Shown: positions 49,703-60,201 of the stretch, in pieces
Layout: each line of letters opens with the position of its first letter
Numbering within the stretch: the stretch's first letter is position 1
Assembly (NCBI GenBank): GCA_910584985.1
Contig: CAJUDJ010000008.1
Location: 1 to 64,000, forward strand
Reading direction: 5' to 3'
From: an uncultured Eubacterium sp.
GTDB lineage: Bacteria; Bacillota; Clostridia; Oscillospirales; Acutalibacteraceae
DNA length: 64,000 nt
The notes under the pieces: generated by a model
What the model was told of the DNA's origin: nothing
The model's database searches: none
Seen by the model: the letters and a program-made list of their open reading frames with translations, nothing else
Program-made: the position numbers and the translations under genes

Positions 49703-51046
49703 CTAACCGACCATAAATTCGCCCTTTGGCTTCTTAGCAGTTGTTTTTGGCTTAGTAACAACAAAAGATAAGGCGAAAATAAGACTTGTAAGTCTTCCAA
49801 TATACATAAGTATAATAATAACCAGCTGTGAAGCCGAATTCAGCACAGGTGTTATGCCGGTTGTTATACCCACCGTGCCCATTGCCGAGGTGCACTCAAA
49901 AAGCACATCTGAAAGTGCTAAATTGCTTTGAACAAAGGAAATGAGTATCACAGCAATAAAAATTTCAAAAAGATTTGTAACCGAAACCGCAACTGCTTTT
50001 TTTACAGTGTCAAGTGAAATTCTGTTGTTAAAAACAGTTATTTCCTCCCTGTTTCGCAAATTGGCTGCCACACAAAGCACCAGAACAGCAACAGTTGTGG
50101 TTTTCACGCCGCCTGCCGTAGACCCGCTTGAACCGCCGATGAACATTAAAATAGTTGTAAGCATTCGTGAAAGCGGATTCATTTCGCCTATTTCCACACT
50201 GTTGAAACCTGCTGTTCTTGGCGTTACACCGCAGAAAAATGCATTCAGAAGTTTTTGACCGAAACCCATTTCCTTAAAGGTATAATTATATTCAAGCAGA
50301 AAGAAAAGCAGTGTGCCAGAAAGCAGAAGTATTCCCGTGGTAACAAGCACAAGCTTTGAATGAACCGAAAGCGATTTAAGCCTGAATTTTTTGTTTTTCA
50401 AATCCTGCCAGACAATAAATCCGACACCGCCGAATATGATTAGCACCGAAACAGTCAAAATAATTATCGGATCGTGATTTACGGTTACAAGCGAGGAGGA
50501 CGGAGAAAACATCCCCATAAGATCAAATCCGGCATTGCAGAATGCAGATACGCTGGTAAACACCGCCATATAAATTCCGCGCCTGACATCCGTAAGTGGA
50601 ACAAATCGCACGGCCAGAATCACAGCACCTGCCAGCTCACAGGAAGCTGTGAATACAATTACGGTTTTAACAAGCGTTTTCACATCAGCCAGACGAAGCG
50701 AGCCAACGCTTTCCTTTAAAAGCATTTTATACTTAAGGCTCATTCTTTTTCTGAACACATTAACAAATAAAGAAAGTACAGTTATAAAACCAAGACCGCC
50801 TATCTGAATCAGGCACAGTATGACAATCTGCCCGAATACGCTCCAGTTGCTGAAAGTGTCAAACGGAACAAGTCCTGTAATGCAGGTTGCCGATGCCGAT
50901 GTGAATAAAGCATCCATAAATGCAGCACTGCCGTGCTTTGAACTGATTGGGAGCGTTAAAAGCACGGCGCCTATAATTATGATAAGTGCGAATCCGACCG
51001 CAACTATTTTCGGATATGTCAGCGAATAATTCTTTTTTTCTGTCAT
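49703..51046 (-). CDS. ktrB: Potassium-translocating subunit KtrB/TrkH-like
   Basis: A 447-aa membrane protein with four M1-P-M2 repeats. The filter segments are recognisable: SASATCITGLV, SAFCNAGFD, TPRTAGFNS and SAMGTVGITTG. Length and closeness to ktrA make it KtrB. Ribosome site is weak (AGAGAT). The zinc-ribbon gene stops 26 nt upstream. Confidence 0.92.
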   Translation of the reverse strand: MTEKKNYSLTYPKIVAVGFALIIIIGAVLLTLPISSKHGSAAFMDALFTSASATCITGLVPFDTFSNWSVFGQIVILCLIQIGGLGFITVLSLFVNVFRKRMSLKYKMLLKESVGSLRLADVKTLVKTVIVFTASCELAGAVILAVRFVPLTDVRRGIYMAVFTSVSAFCNAGFDLMGMFSPSSSLVTVNHDPIIILTVSVLIIFGGVGFIVWQDLKNKKFRLKSLSVHSKLVLVTTGILLLSGTLLFFLLEYNYTFKEMGFGQKLLNAFFCGVTPRTAGFNSVEIGEMNPLSRMLTTILMFIGGSSGSTAGGVKTTTVAVLVLCVAANLRNREEITVFNNRISLDTVKKAVAVSVTNLFEIFIAVILISFVQSNLALSDVLFECTSAMGTVGITTGITPVLNSASQLVIIILMYIGRLTSLIFALSFVVTKPKTTAKKPKGEFMVG

Positions 51047-51072
51047 TATATTGAAATCTCTGCCTGTTTCAT

Positions 51073-52014
51073 TTATTTTTTGCCTTTATTGATTTTGTTG
51101 CTATTCTTTGCCTTTTGCTCAGCAACCTTCTTTTTTGCTTCGGCAATTATATGCTTCTGCTCTTCTTCATATGCCTTGGCTGCTTCTTCGCGTTCCTTCT
51201 GCTTTCTGATTTCATTTTCTCTTTCTTTTGCAAGCTTAGCCTCATACCTTGCTACTCTTGCAGTTTCAAGCGCTTCATCGCTTTTTGCAGGCGCAACTGC
51301 AACCGCAATGTTTATGCCTGTTGCCGCAAGGAAAAGAATAAGAGCAGGAATATAGCCCCATGAGAAGCCGCCCGAAATGCCGATGGCAGATATATCGCCA
51401 ACGGTGAATGCCGTTAAATCTGCCCCAAGGGAAGCAGCTGCGGAAAACAAGGTAACCGAAACAACGGATAAAAGAATTGAAATTATATCAAATATTACAG
51501 TTGATTTTGTTTTTGGTTTCGCACATTTAATAATATTTAGGAGAAATGCAAAAACAATAAAAAGTACGGTTAAAAAATAGAAAATAACAGAAACCGTTAT
51601 AAAAGTAACCGGCCCGGCATAATTTTCAAAGCGCATATGATCAAACAGCAATGAAGAATTGCTGAAAAGCTGCATAATTACATCAATGGCCGACTTCCCG
51701 CCTGTAAAGGAAAGCAGGGCAAGATCAAAGCAGTTTGTGCCGCCCTTAACAGATGCCCACGGAAAAAGAAAAGCAAAAGCCGGAAGAAAGGTAAGAACAA
51801 GCCTTGCAATTCGAAGCTTGGTTCCGAACAGTGAATACTGCACCCGGTTTAATGTTTTATAAAATCCTTCAAAGGATTTTTCGGCATTTATATTATCTTC
51901 CTCAAGGCGCTCTATCCAGTTATAGTTTGGAATGGAAACGCCGCATTTATTACATTCAGCTTTAATATACCACCAAGGCAGCTTTTTGCCGCAGTTGGGA
52001 CAGTTGGCCATCAT
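51073..52014 (-). CDS. Zinc-ribbon membrane protein of unknown function
   Basis: A 313-aa protein. An N-terminal zinc ribbon (CPNCGKKLPWWYIKAECNKCG) is followed by about four membrane segments (from 70 to 235) and a long charged C-terminal helix (about 245-313, rich in K/E/A) likely to be a cytosolic coiled coil. I recognise no family function. The ATG at 52014 is 6 nt after AAGGAG. It is in line with ktrB, 26 nt apart, so it may be co-transcribed with the potassium transporter. Confidence 0.75.
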   Translation of the reverse strand: MMANCPNCGKKLPWWYIKAECNKCGVSIPNYNWIERLEEDNINAEKSFEGFYKTLNRVQYSLFGTKLRIARLVLTFLPAFAFLFPWASVKGGTNCFDLALLSFTGGKSAIDVIMQLFSNSSLLFDHMRFENYAGPVTFITVSVIFYFLTVLFIVFAFLLNIIKCAKPKTKSTVIFDIISILLSVVSVTLFSAAASLGADLTAFTVGDISAIGISGGFSWGYIPALILFLAATGINIAVAVAPAKSDEALETARVARYEAKLAKERENEIRKQKEREEAAKAYEEEQKHIIAEAKKKVAEQKAKNSNKINKGKK

Positions 52015-52096
52015 AAACACTCCTTTTAAACATTTACAGAAATATTGTATATTTTTTTAAGAAAAAAGTCAATCATTAACAGCGAAATGAAAACGC

Positions 52097-53491
52097 TTAT
52101 TTGTGATTTTTTATTTTACGGCGGTATTGCTTTGTGTCCTTTGCCAAAACACCTGACAAAACAATTAAAGATATAAGATTCGGAATGGCCATAAGCCCGT
52201 TTGCAATATCGCTGAAGGACCACGCAATATCAAGTGCTACCGTGGAACCGACAAAAACAAACACAGAAAATACTATACGGTATATATAACAAACAATGGG
52301 CTTTTTGAATAGAAATTCAAGTGCTTTTTCACCCTGATATTCCCAGCCGAGAATAGTTGAAAAAGCAAACAGCAGTATGCCGATGGTTACAATAACAGCA
52401 CCTGTTTTTCCAAGAACAGAAGAAAAAGCGGCAATTGTCAGATTTGCACCCTGCACAAATTCTCCCTTGCTGTCCACCGTGCCGAGTACGCCGGAAGATG
52501 CAATTGCAAGCCCGGTAATTGTGCAGACTAAAATTGTGTCTATAAATGTGCCGCACATATTTATAAAGCCCTGTTCAACATGATTATCCGTTGAAACTGA
52601 GGATGCACTTATTGCAGCTGAACCAAGCCCGGCTTCATTTGAAAATACACCCCGCGCAAAACCGAACCGTATACTGTTCATAACAGACGCGGTTATTGCG
52701 CCTGCCACACCGCCTGCAGCTGCTTTTCCGCCGAAAGCCATTGAAAATATTGCGGCAAGGCCGGCAGGAATATTTTTATAATTCATACAGATTACCGTAA
52801 TGCCGCATAAGATATAAAAAACAGCCATAATCGGTACAAGAACGGATGATACCTTTGAAATAGCTTTAATACCGCCGAAAACAATAACAGCCGTAAGCAC
52901 AGCGAGAACCGATCCTGTTATCCACAGAGGAACAGAAAAGGTTTTAAAAACAGAATCGGAAATGGAGTTCGCCTGGGAAAGATTGCCGATTCCGAAGGAT
53001 GCAATAACGGTAAAAACAGCAAATGCTCCTGCCAGAACAGCAGCGATTTTTTTATTTTTAAATGCATTTCTGATTGTATACATCGGTCCGCCGGAAAAGT
53101 CGCCTTTTTCATTTACGCTGCGGTATTTTACAGCAAGTGCACATTCTGCATATTTTGTGGAAATGCCGAAAGCTGCAGCAATCCACATCCACACAAGTGC
53201 TCCCGGGCCACCCATTACCATTGCAGTGGCAACACCAACAATATTCCCTGTTCCGATTGTTCCTGCAAGTGCAGTCATTAACGCTGAAAAAGGAGAAATT
53301 GCACCTTTTTCACCGTTTGTTTTTCTTGAATCCGGGCTGACTATTGCTTTCAGAGAGCTCGGAAGCATGCGCCAGGGAATAAATTTCAGTTTGAAAGTAA
53401 GATATATGCCCGTTCCGACAAGCAGCATAAGGGTAAACGGTCCCCAGACGATGCTGTCTGCTTTATCTAAAATTGCCTGAAGTTTTTCCAT
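52097..53491 (-). CDS. Alanine/glycine:cation symporter (AGCS family)
   Basis: A 464-aa sodium- or proton-coupled amino-acid importer with about ten membrane segments. The AGCS signature region is clear: TALAGTIGTGNIVGVATAM, GPGALVWMWIAAAFG, FARGVFSNEAGLGSAAI. The likely substrates are alanine or glycine. Ribosome site TAGGAGTACTG. It is flanked by two potassium uptake systems. Confidence 0.92.
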   Translation of the reverse strand: MEKLQAILDKADSIVWGPFTLMLLVGTGIYLTFKLKFIPWRMLPSSLKAIVSPDSRKTNGEKGAISPFSALMTALAGTIGTGNIVGVATAMVMGGPGALVWMWIAAAFGISTKYAECALAVKYRSVNEKGDFSGGPMYTIRNAFKNKKIAAVLAGAFAVFTVIASFGIGNLSQANSISDSVFKTFSVPLWITGSVLAVLTAVIVFGGIKAISKVSSVLVPIMAVFYILCGITVICMNYKNIPAGLAAIFSMAFGGKAAAGGVAGAITASVMNSIRFGFARGVFSNEAGLGSAAISASSVSTDNHVEQGFINMCGTFIDTILVCTITGLAIASSGVLGTVDSKGEFVQGANLTIAAFSSVLGKTGAVIVTIGILLFAFSTILGWEYQGEKALEFLFKKPIVCYIYRIVFSVFVFVGSTVALDIAWSFSDIANGLMAIPNLISLIVLSGVLAKDTKQYRRKIKNHK

Positions 53492-53547
53492 AAAACAGTA
53501 CTCCTAATTCAATTCGCTACAGTAAGTTATATGCCGGTTCTGCTTTT

Positions 53548-54990
53548 TTATTTTCTGTAAGTTCTCGGAGCAAACAGAATCAGAATCGGGAAAAGTTCAA
53601 GCCTGCCGGCAAGCATATCAAAGCATAAAATAAGCTTTGATAGATAGGAAAAGGACTCATAATTTCCCGTTGGACCGACAATGCCAAGACCCGGGCCAAC
53701 ATTATTCAGGCAGGTTATTACAGAAGTTACTGTTGTTACAAGATCAAATCCGTTTAATGAAATTAAAAACACAGATCCGAAAAGAATTCCAAGATAAACA
53801 ACAAGATAGGAATTGGTGTCCTGAATTACTTTTTTTTCAACAACATTTCCGTTCATTCTGATTTTTGTAATGGTATTCGGTCTTAAAGCAATTTTAAGAT
53901 CTGCATGCATTTCCTTAAAATACAGAATAATTCTTGTAACCTTCATACCGCCGCCGGTTGATGAAACGCATGCGCCGACAAACATAAGCGCGATCAGAAT
54001 TACCTTGCTGAAAGTGCCCCATTTGTCAAAATCGGCAGTGCAGAAGCCTGTGGTGCTCATAATGGAATTTACATTGAATGCCGCATCGCGGATTGCATCT
54101 GTAATTCTTTCATAGCTTGAGGATATATTTAAAGTGATAAGTACGATTGCCGAAACATTGATTGCAACATAGGTCCACAATTCCTCACTTTTAAAAGCAC
54201 TTGCGAATTTTCTGATCAGAATAAAGAAATAAAGATTAAAATTCACACCGAAAAGAAACATAAATACAATAATAATCCATTCGGCTGCAACACTGTTATA
54301 CCCCAAAATAGAATTGTTCATAACGGAAAAACCGCCTGTGCCTGCAGTTGAAAAGGAAGTGGTAACTGCATCAAAAAAGCGCATATCCGTGAACGCACTG
54401 AGTATGAAAATTTCTATTAATGTTATAACACAGTAAATGATATACAGAATTCTTGCGCTTTCCTGAATTTTTGAAACAATTTTTCCGGCTTTCGGGCCAG
54501 GAACTTCTGCTTTCATAATAAACATGGAATGGCTTTCACTTTTCGGAATTACGGCAATCATAAATGAAAGTATACCCATTCCGCCTATCCAATGGGTAAA
54601 GGAACGCCAGAATAAAATGGATTTCGGAAGCGACTGTATTTCGGTAAGTATCGTTGCACCTGTTGTTGAAAAGCCCGAACAGGTTTCAAAAAAAGCATCA
54701 ATAAAATTCGGGATTGTGCCGCTTATAACAAAAGGAAGCGCGCCGAAAACAGACATAATTATCCAGGAAAGGCCGCATATCACAAGCCCCTCTTTCGTAT
54801 ATATATTTCTTCTTTTCGGCTTGAAAAGTATAAGCATAAGCCCGATAAATAAAAGAAGAGCCGAAGGAATCAGAAAAGACAGTGTAAGCCTTTCACTGTA
54901 ATAAACAGATACGGATATAGGAAGAAGAATAACCGTGCCGATAACCATAAAGATTTTTCCAAGCACATACATTACTGCCCTGTAATTCAT
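53548..54990 (-). CDS. trkH: Trk potassium uptake protein TrkH
   Basis: A 480-aa potassium channel-like transporter. The filter motifs are SGFSTTGATIL, TSFSTAGTGGFS, SIMSTTGFCTADF and TCLNNVGPGLG; the N-terminal extra segments fit TrkH/TrkG rather than KtrB. It follows trkA by 32 nt on the same strand, forming a complete second potassium system in this window. Confidence 0.92.
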   Translation of the reverse strand: MNYRAVMYVLGKIFMVIGTVILLPISVSVYYSERLTLSFLIPSALLLFIGLMLILFKPKRRNIYTKEGLVICGLSWIIMSVFGALPFVISGTIPNFIDAFFETCSGFSTTGATILTEIQSLPKSILFWRSFTHWIGGMGILSFMIAVIPKSESHSMFIMKAEVPGPKAGKIVSKIQESARILYIIYCVITLIEIFILSAFTDMRFFDAVTTSFSTAGTGGFSVMNNSILGYNSVAAEWIIIVFMFLFGVNFNLYFFILIRKFASAFKSEELWTYVAINVSAIVLITLNISSSYERITDAIRDAAFNVNSIMSTTGFCTADFDKWGTFSKVILIALMFVGACVSSTGGGMKVTRIILYFKEMHADLKIALRPNTITKIRMNGNVVEKKVIQDTNSYLVVYLGILFGSVFLISLNGFDLVTTVTSVITCLNNVGPGLGIVGPTGNYESFSYLSKLILCFDMLAGRLELFPILILFAPRTYRK

Positions 54991-55022
54991 AAAACACCTT
55001 TATAAATCCTTTTAAAAACAAA

Positions 55023-56390
55023 TTAATCAAAAATATCATTGATTTTTTCAATTTTTCTTTCCTTGGAAACAATAACGATTCTGTCTCCGATTTCAATAAC
55101 ATCATCACCCTTGGGAAAAATTATTTTTCCTTTCCGGCTGATGGAAGCAATAAGTACATCCTGCCTGATATTGATATTGCAGAGCGGTTTTCCGAGATTT
55201 TTTGTTTTGGAATCAACAACAAATTCCGCAGCCTCAACCTTGCCGCCCACAAGCTTGTAAAGACGCTTCATTTCCCCTGAGCTTACATGCTTTTTTGCTC
55301 TGATATAATGAATTATGGCATTGCTTGCAACATCGGTTATATTAATATAGCTGTCTGAAGAAAATTTATCAAGCAGAATCGAAAGATTCGGATTGTTTAT
55401 TTTTGTAATATTTTTCGGAACACTGCATGATTCCGCAAAGGCTGTAAAAAGAATATTCAGCTCATCATTATTCGTAAGCGTAACAACAGCATCCATATTC
55501 TCTATTCCCTCTTCCTTCATAAAATCATAATCATTTGCATCGCCGCAGATGATTGTTGTTTTATCAAGAAGGTCGGAAAGCTCTTCGCATTTCTGCATGT
55601 TTTTTTCAACGATAACAATATTTTTTCCCTGGCTTTCAAGCAGTCCGGCAAGATAGAAAGCCATTCTTGATCCGCCGATAATCATAATATCCTTTAACGA
55701 GGCAAATTTTTTTGATGGATTAAACTTGCTTACAATGGATTCAAGATATTTATGGCTTCCTGTAATATAAATTTTATCACCGGAATTTACAACAAAATCG
55801 CCGTTTGGAATAAATACTTCATTTCCCCTTGCCACAGCGCAGATGAGCATTCTGTTTTTGAATTTTGAAGAAATGGCACCTACTTTACAGTCTGCAAACG
55901 GGCTGTCGCTTTTAATTTTTACTTCGGCAATATTAACAAGCCCGTCTGCAAAGGTTTCCACATTCATTGCATCTGGAAACTGAAGCATTCTCATAATTTC
56001 AAGCGCTGCATTGAAATCCGGATTGATTAAAACGGAAATGCCAAGCTCACTTCTCATAAAATTAATCTGCTTGATATATTCGGGATTGCGTACTCTTGCA
56101 ATCGTGTGTTTGGCTCCCATTCTGCGCGCAATAAGGCAGGAAAGAATATTATTTTCATCAGAAGCTGTTGTGGCAATCAGAAGATCTGTTTTTTTAATGC
56201 CTGCTTCATCCAGGTCTTTCTTTATGGTTGCCCCGCCGACAAAGCCCTGAACATCGTATTTGTCAACAATGCTGTTTACAAGATTTTCATTTTTATCAAA
56301 AACGGTTATATTGTGATTTTCTTCTGATAAATTCTGAGCAAGGCATGTGCCCAGCTTGCCGCAGCCGACAATAATTATATCCAAGTTCAT
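55023..56390 (-). CDS. trkA: Trk potassium uptake regulatory protein TrkA
   Basis: A 455-aa tandem RCK protein. The first NAD-binding half begins IIIVGCGKLGTCLAQNL, the second IMIIGGSRMAFYLAGLL; each is followed by an RCK_C domain. It forms the cytoplasmic ring that gates TrkH. Ribosome site GGAGG lies close to the ATG. trkA-trkH is an operon. Confidence 0.94.
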   Translation of the reverse strand: MNLDIIIVGCGKLGTCLAQNLSEENHNITVFDKNENLVNSIVDKYDVQGFVGGATIKKDLDEAGIKKTDLLIATTASDENNILSCLIARRMGAKHTIARVRNPEYIKQINFMRSELGISVLINPDFNAALEIMRMLQFPDAMNVETFADGLVNIAEVKIKSDSPFADCKVGAISSKFKNRMLICAVARGNEVFIPNGDFVVNSGDKIYITGSHKYLESIVSKFNPSKKFASLKDIMIIGGSRMAFYLAGLLESQGKNIVIVEKNMQKCEELSDLLDKTTIICGDANDYDFMKEEGIENMDAVVTLTNNDELNILFTAFAESCSVPKNITKINNPNLSILLDKFSSDSYINITDVASNAIIHYIRAKKHVSSGEMKRLYKLVGGKVEAAEFVVDSKTKNLGKPLCNINIRQDVLIASISRKGKIIFPKGDDVIEIGDRIVIVSKERKIEKINDIFD

Positions 56391-56463
56391 ATCCTCCGAA
56401 ACATTGAAATAAAACTTATATTTGGAATTCTGCTGATTCGTTTTTAGTTAATTTGGTTGAATT

Positions 56464-58230
56464 TTATTCCTGACCTTTTAAGCCGCTGAACTGGCTATAA
56501 TAAAGATTATGATAAAAGCCTTTTTTAGCAAGAAGCGCTTTATGTTTTCCCATTTCAACCACAGAACCCTGATTCATAACAAGAATCAAATCCGCATTTT
56601 TTATGGTAGACAGGCGGTGTGCAACAATAAATGTTGTTTTTCCCTGCATCAGTGTGTTAAATGCCTTTTGAATCCGGATTTCCGTGCGTGTGTCAATACT
56701 TGAGGTTGCTTCATCCAGTATCAGCATCGGCGGATTTACAAGCATCAGCCTTGTAATACATAAAAGCTGCTTTTGGCCCTGTGAAAGATTGCCGCCGTCT
56801 GCACCAATAACCGTGCCGTAACCATCAGGAAGCCGTTTAATAAAGGAATGTGCATGGGCCTTTTTAGCTGCTTCCACTGCTTCCTCAAGCGTGGCCTGCG
56901 GTTTACCCATACAGATATTTTCAAGAATCGTTCCGTTTTTCAGCCATGTATCCTGCAAAACCATTCCGAAACCGTTTCTCAGGGAGTTAACGTTGATCTC
57001 GCTGTAATCAATACCATCTGCCAAAATAGAGCCGCCGTTAATATCGTAGAATTTCATAAGCAGATTAATAAGTGTGGTTTTGCCGCAGCCCGTCGGGCCA
57101 ACGATTGCCACCCGCATTCCCTGCTTAACATCAACGGAAAGATTTTTTATAAGCTCTTTTTCTTTTGTATAGCCAAAGGAAATATGATCCAGCTTAATAT
57201 TCCCTTTAATATTGCTGAGAATTATATTTTCATCGGTGTCGCCTTTGACTTCATTTTCTTCAATAAGCTCGATAAGCCTGCCTGCACAGGCAAAGGCATT
57301 CTGAAGCTCTGTTACAACACCGCTTATTTCATTGAAGGGCTTTGTGTACTGATTGGCATAAGCAAGAAAAGACGCAAGAATACCAACGGTTATCGAGCCT
57401 GCGGCGCTGCTGCCAGAAACTGCGAGAACTGCGCCGAAAAGTGCCACCGCTGCATATACAATGCTGTTTACGAATCTTGTGGCCGGATTTGTGATGGAAG
57501 AATAAAAGGTAGCCCGAAGTGAATATTTGCAGAGTTTTTCGTTTATTTCATCAAATTTCTTTAAATTCTGTTTTTTATGACCATAAGCTTCAACCACCTT
57601 GTGATTGGTTACCATTTCATCAATAAAAGCCGTCTGTTCACCTCTGGTTTCGCTTTGAAGCTTAAACATGGAATAGGTTTTTTTTGCTATAAAACGAGCA
57701 ATAAAGAAAGACAGCGGTGTAAGAATGACAACCACAAGCGTTATCCAGATATTGATGGAAAGCATAAAAAACAATGTGCCGATAATGGTTGCAATACCTG
57801 TGAATAACTGTGTAAATCCCATCAAAAGCCCATCTGCAAGCTGATCTGCATCGGAAATAACCTTGCTTACCGTGTCACCACTTGAATGGGAATCCAGATA
57901 GCTGAACGGCAAAACTTCTATTTTTCTGAAAGCACGGTTTCTCATATCTCTTACAACATTAAAGGTGATTTTATTATTACACACATTCATAATCCACTGC
58001 AAAAAAGCTGTAATCAGAATTATGATAAGGATTTTTACAAGAATTCTTTCTATGGAATCAAAATCCACATTTCCTGCACCGATTATAAAATCAATTGTAT
58101 TCCCCACAAGCACGGGAACATAAAGCGTAAGTGCAACCGAAAGCACGGCAAACAGCAGGGAAATAAATAGAAGATATTTATATCTTCCGATATAGGAAAA
58201 TACTTTTTTCAGAATGGATTTATTCTTCAT
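56464..58230 (-). CDS. ABC exporter, half-transporter with consensus ATP site residues (subunit 2)
   Basis: A 588-aa fused membrane-ATPase protein. Six membrane helices (about 15-310) precede the ATPase: Walker A AIVGPTGCGKTT, signature LSQGQKQ, Walker B and catalytic glutamate in MLILDEATSSID, switch histidine in IVAHRLSTI. It overlaps the preceding partner gene by 11 nt, with GGAGGATACCT before the ATG at 58230. A frame open to 58278 is only overlap. With its partner it forms a heterodimeric exporter of the TM287/288 or LmrCD type; the drug, lipid or peptide substrate is unknown. Confidence 0.92.
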   Translation of the reverse strand: MKNKSILKKVFSYIGRYKYLLFISLLFAVLSVALTLYVPVLVGNTIDFIIGAGNVDFDSIERILVKILIIILITAFLQWIMNVCNNKITFNVVRDMRNRAFRKIEVLPFSYLDSHSSGDTVSKVISDADQLADGLLMGFTQLFTGIATIIGTLFFMLSINIWITLVVVILTPLSFFIARFIAKKTYSMFKLQSETRGEQTAFIDEMVTNHKVVEAYGHKKQNLKKFDEINEKLCKYSLRATFYSSITNPATRFVNSIVYAAVALFGAVLAVSGSSAAGSITVGILASFLAYANQYTKPFNEISGVVTELQNAFACAGRLIELIEENEVKGDTDENIILSNIKGNIKLDHISFGYTKEKELIKNLSVDVKQGMRVAIVGPTGCGKTTLINLLMKFYDINGGSILADGIDYSEINVNSLRNGFGMVLQDTWLKNGTILENICMGKPQATLEEAVEAAKKAHAHSFIKRLPDGYGTVIGADGGNLSQGQKQLLCITRLMLVNPPMLILDEATSSIDTRTEIRIQKAFNTLMQGKTTFIVAHRLSTIKNADLILVMNQGSVVEMGKHKALLAKKGFYHNLYYSQFSGLKGQE

Positions 58231-59944
58231 AGGTATCCTCCTCTCCGAACTGGGAAGCATAAATTTCCTTATACACATCGCAGGAATTCAGCAGTTCACC
58301 GTGTGAGCCTGTGCCGCAGATTTTTCCGTCATCAAGAACGATTATCTTATCTGCACACATAACGGATGAGGCACGCTGGCTTACAATAAATACTGTTGGT
58401 TTATAATTCAGTTCCAGAATGGCTTTTCGCATAGCAGCCTCTGTTGCAAAATCAAGAGCGGAAGAGCTGTCATCAAGCACAAGAATGTCCGGCTTTCTGA
58501 CAAGTGCCCTTGCAACGGATAATCTTTGCTTCTGGCCACCGGAAAGATTTGAACCGTTCTGCTCAATTTCAGCATCCAGGCCGCCTTTTTCATTTATTGT
58601 ATCAAGCACCTGAGCTGCCGCAAGTGCAGAAAATATATCCTTATCATCTGCATTCTCATTGCCCCACCTGATATTTTCTCTTACCGTTCCTTTAAAAAGA
58701 GCCGCTTTCTGAAGCACAAAGCCGATTTTATTTCTCAGCTCATCATCAGAATAGGATTTAACATTCTTTCCGTCAACCAGCACCTCGCCGCCGGTTGCAT
58801 CATAAAAATGAGGAATCAGGGAAACCAGGCTTGTTTTGCCGCTGCCTGTGCCACCGATAATTCCGATTACGCTTCCCTTTTCTGCGCTGAAGCTTATATT
58901 TTCAAGTGAATTATCCGATGCATCCCTGTATTTCAAATCAACAGCATTGAAGGTAACTGCATCGGTGGATTTAACCGTGCTATCATCCGTGTATTCCAGT
59001 GTGTTTTCAAGCGCAAGAACATTTTCTATTCTGGAAGCACATGCCAGCGCCTTTGTAACAGTAATAATCAGATTGGCAAGCTTAATCAGCTCAACCAGAA
59101 TCTGACTCATATAATTATAAAGCGCTACAACCTCCCCCTGCGTAAGCTTTCCCGAATTCACCTGCACAGCACCGCTTTGAATCAACAGAATAATTGCAAG
59201 ATTTATAATAACATAGGTTACGGGATTCATTAAGGCTGAAATCTTTCCTACGCCCTTCTGAAGCTGTGTTAAAAAACTGTTTTTTTCGGTAAAATCAGCA
59301 ATTTCGTTTTCTTCCTGTGTGAACGCTCTGATTACTCTGGCACCACTCAGATTTTCCCTTGTTTTAAGTGTTATTGCATCAAGGCTGTTCTGCACTTTTT
59401 TATATCTTGGAATTGTATATGCCATAATTCCAAAAACAACAAGCGATAAAAGCGGAATTGCACCTGCAAAAATAAGTGCACTTTTAATATCCACCGTAAA
59501 TGCCATAATCATTGCGCCGAACACAATGAACGGGCTTCTTAAAAACAGCCTTAAAACTAAATTTACGCCGTTCTGCACCTGATTCGAATCATTTGTCAGC
59601 CTTGTTATCAGGCTGGAGGCACCAAGCTTATCAAGCTCTGAAAAAGAAAGCGACTGAATTTTATCAAAAACAGAATGGCGAAGCTCTTTTCCGAAGCCTG
59701 TTGCTGCTTTTGCAGAAAAATACTGCGCTGTTATTGAAGCCGTCATACCGACAACAGCCAGTGCAATCAGAATGCCGCAGCGTGAAAGAATAAAAGGAAT
59801 ATCCCTGCTGATGATTCCCCTGTCAATAATCGAAGCCACTACAAGGGGAACAATAAGTTCAAATGCAGCTTCAAGCATTTTAAAAAGCGGGGCAAGAACG
59901 CTTTCCTTTTTATAATCCTTCAGATAGACAAGTAATTTTTTCAT
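58220..59944 (-). CDS. ABC exporter, half-transporter with degenerate ATP site (subunit 1)
   Basis: A 574-aa fused membrane-ATPase protein. Membrane domain about 1-310; Walker A GIIGGTGSGKTS; signature LSGGQKQRLSVARAL; Walker B ILVLDDSSSALD, where the usual catalytic glutamate is aspartate; and IVSQRASSV, where the switch histidine is glutamine. These changes are the hallmark of the non-hydrolysing site in heterodimeric exporters, with the partner encoded directly downstream. Ribosome site GGTGAATT. Confidence 0.92.
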   Translation of the reverse strand: MKKLLVYLKDYKKESVLAPLFKMLEAAFELIVPLVVASIIDRGIISRDIPFILSRCGILIALAVVGMTASITAQYFSAKAATGFGKELRHSVFDKIQSLSFSELDKLGASSLITRLTNDSNQVQNGVNLVLRLFLRSPFIVFGAMIMAFTVDIKSALIFAGAIPLLSLVVFGIMAYTIPRYKKVQNSLDAITLKTRENLSGARVIRAFTQEENEIADFTEKNSFLTQLQKGVGKISALMNPVTYVIINLAIILLIQSGAVQVNSGKLTQGEVVALYNYMSQILVELIKLANLIITVTKALACASRIENVLALENTLEYTDDSTVKSTDAVTFNAVDLKYRDASDNSLENISFSAEKGSVIGIIGGTGSGKTSLVSLIPHFYDATGGEVLVDGKNVKSYSDDELRNKIGFVLQKAALFKGTVRENIRWGNENADDKDIFSALAAAQVLDTINEKGGLDAEIEQNGSNLSGGQKQRLSVARALVRKPDILVLDDSSSALDFATEAAMRKAILELNYKPTVFIVSQRASSVMCADKIIVLDDGKICGTGSHGELLNSCDVYKEIYASQFGEEDTYEE

Positions 59945-60063
59945 AATTCACCAAAATCAGTCTAATTATAATTTATTATTTTAGATTATAATACCCAACA
60001 AGGTAAGAAATCAATACCAAGAGAGATAAAATTTATATTATTTATTAAATTTTTATGAATTTG

Positions 60064-60092
60064 TTGAAAACAGAAAATAAGTGATATATAAT
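60064..60092 (+). promoter_or_regulatory. Promoter of the Gfo/Idh/MocA oxidoreductase gene
   Basis: TTGAAA (60064-60069), 17 nt, TATAAT (60087-60092). It leaves a leader of about 100 nt in which no known regulatory RNA is seen. Confidence 0.7.
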
Positions 60093-60201
60093 GTTCAAAC
60101 AAAAGATAGTAATTGGAGCTGATTATCATAAAAATTAAATATTTAGCAGCAATTATAAAAATGCTATCAAAAAACTGATTTACAGACTGAGGTTGATTTT
60201 T

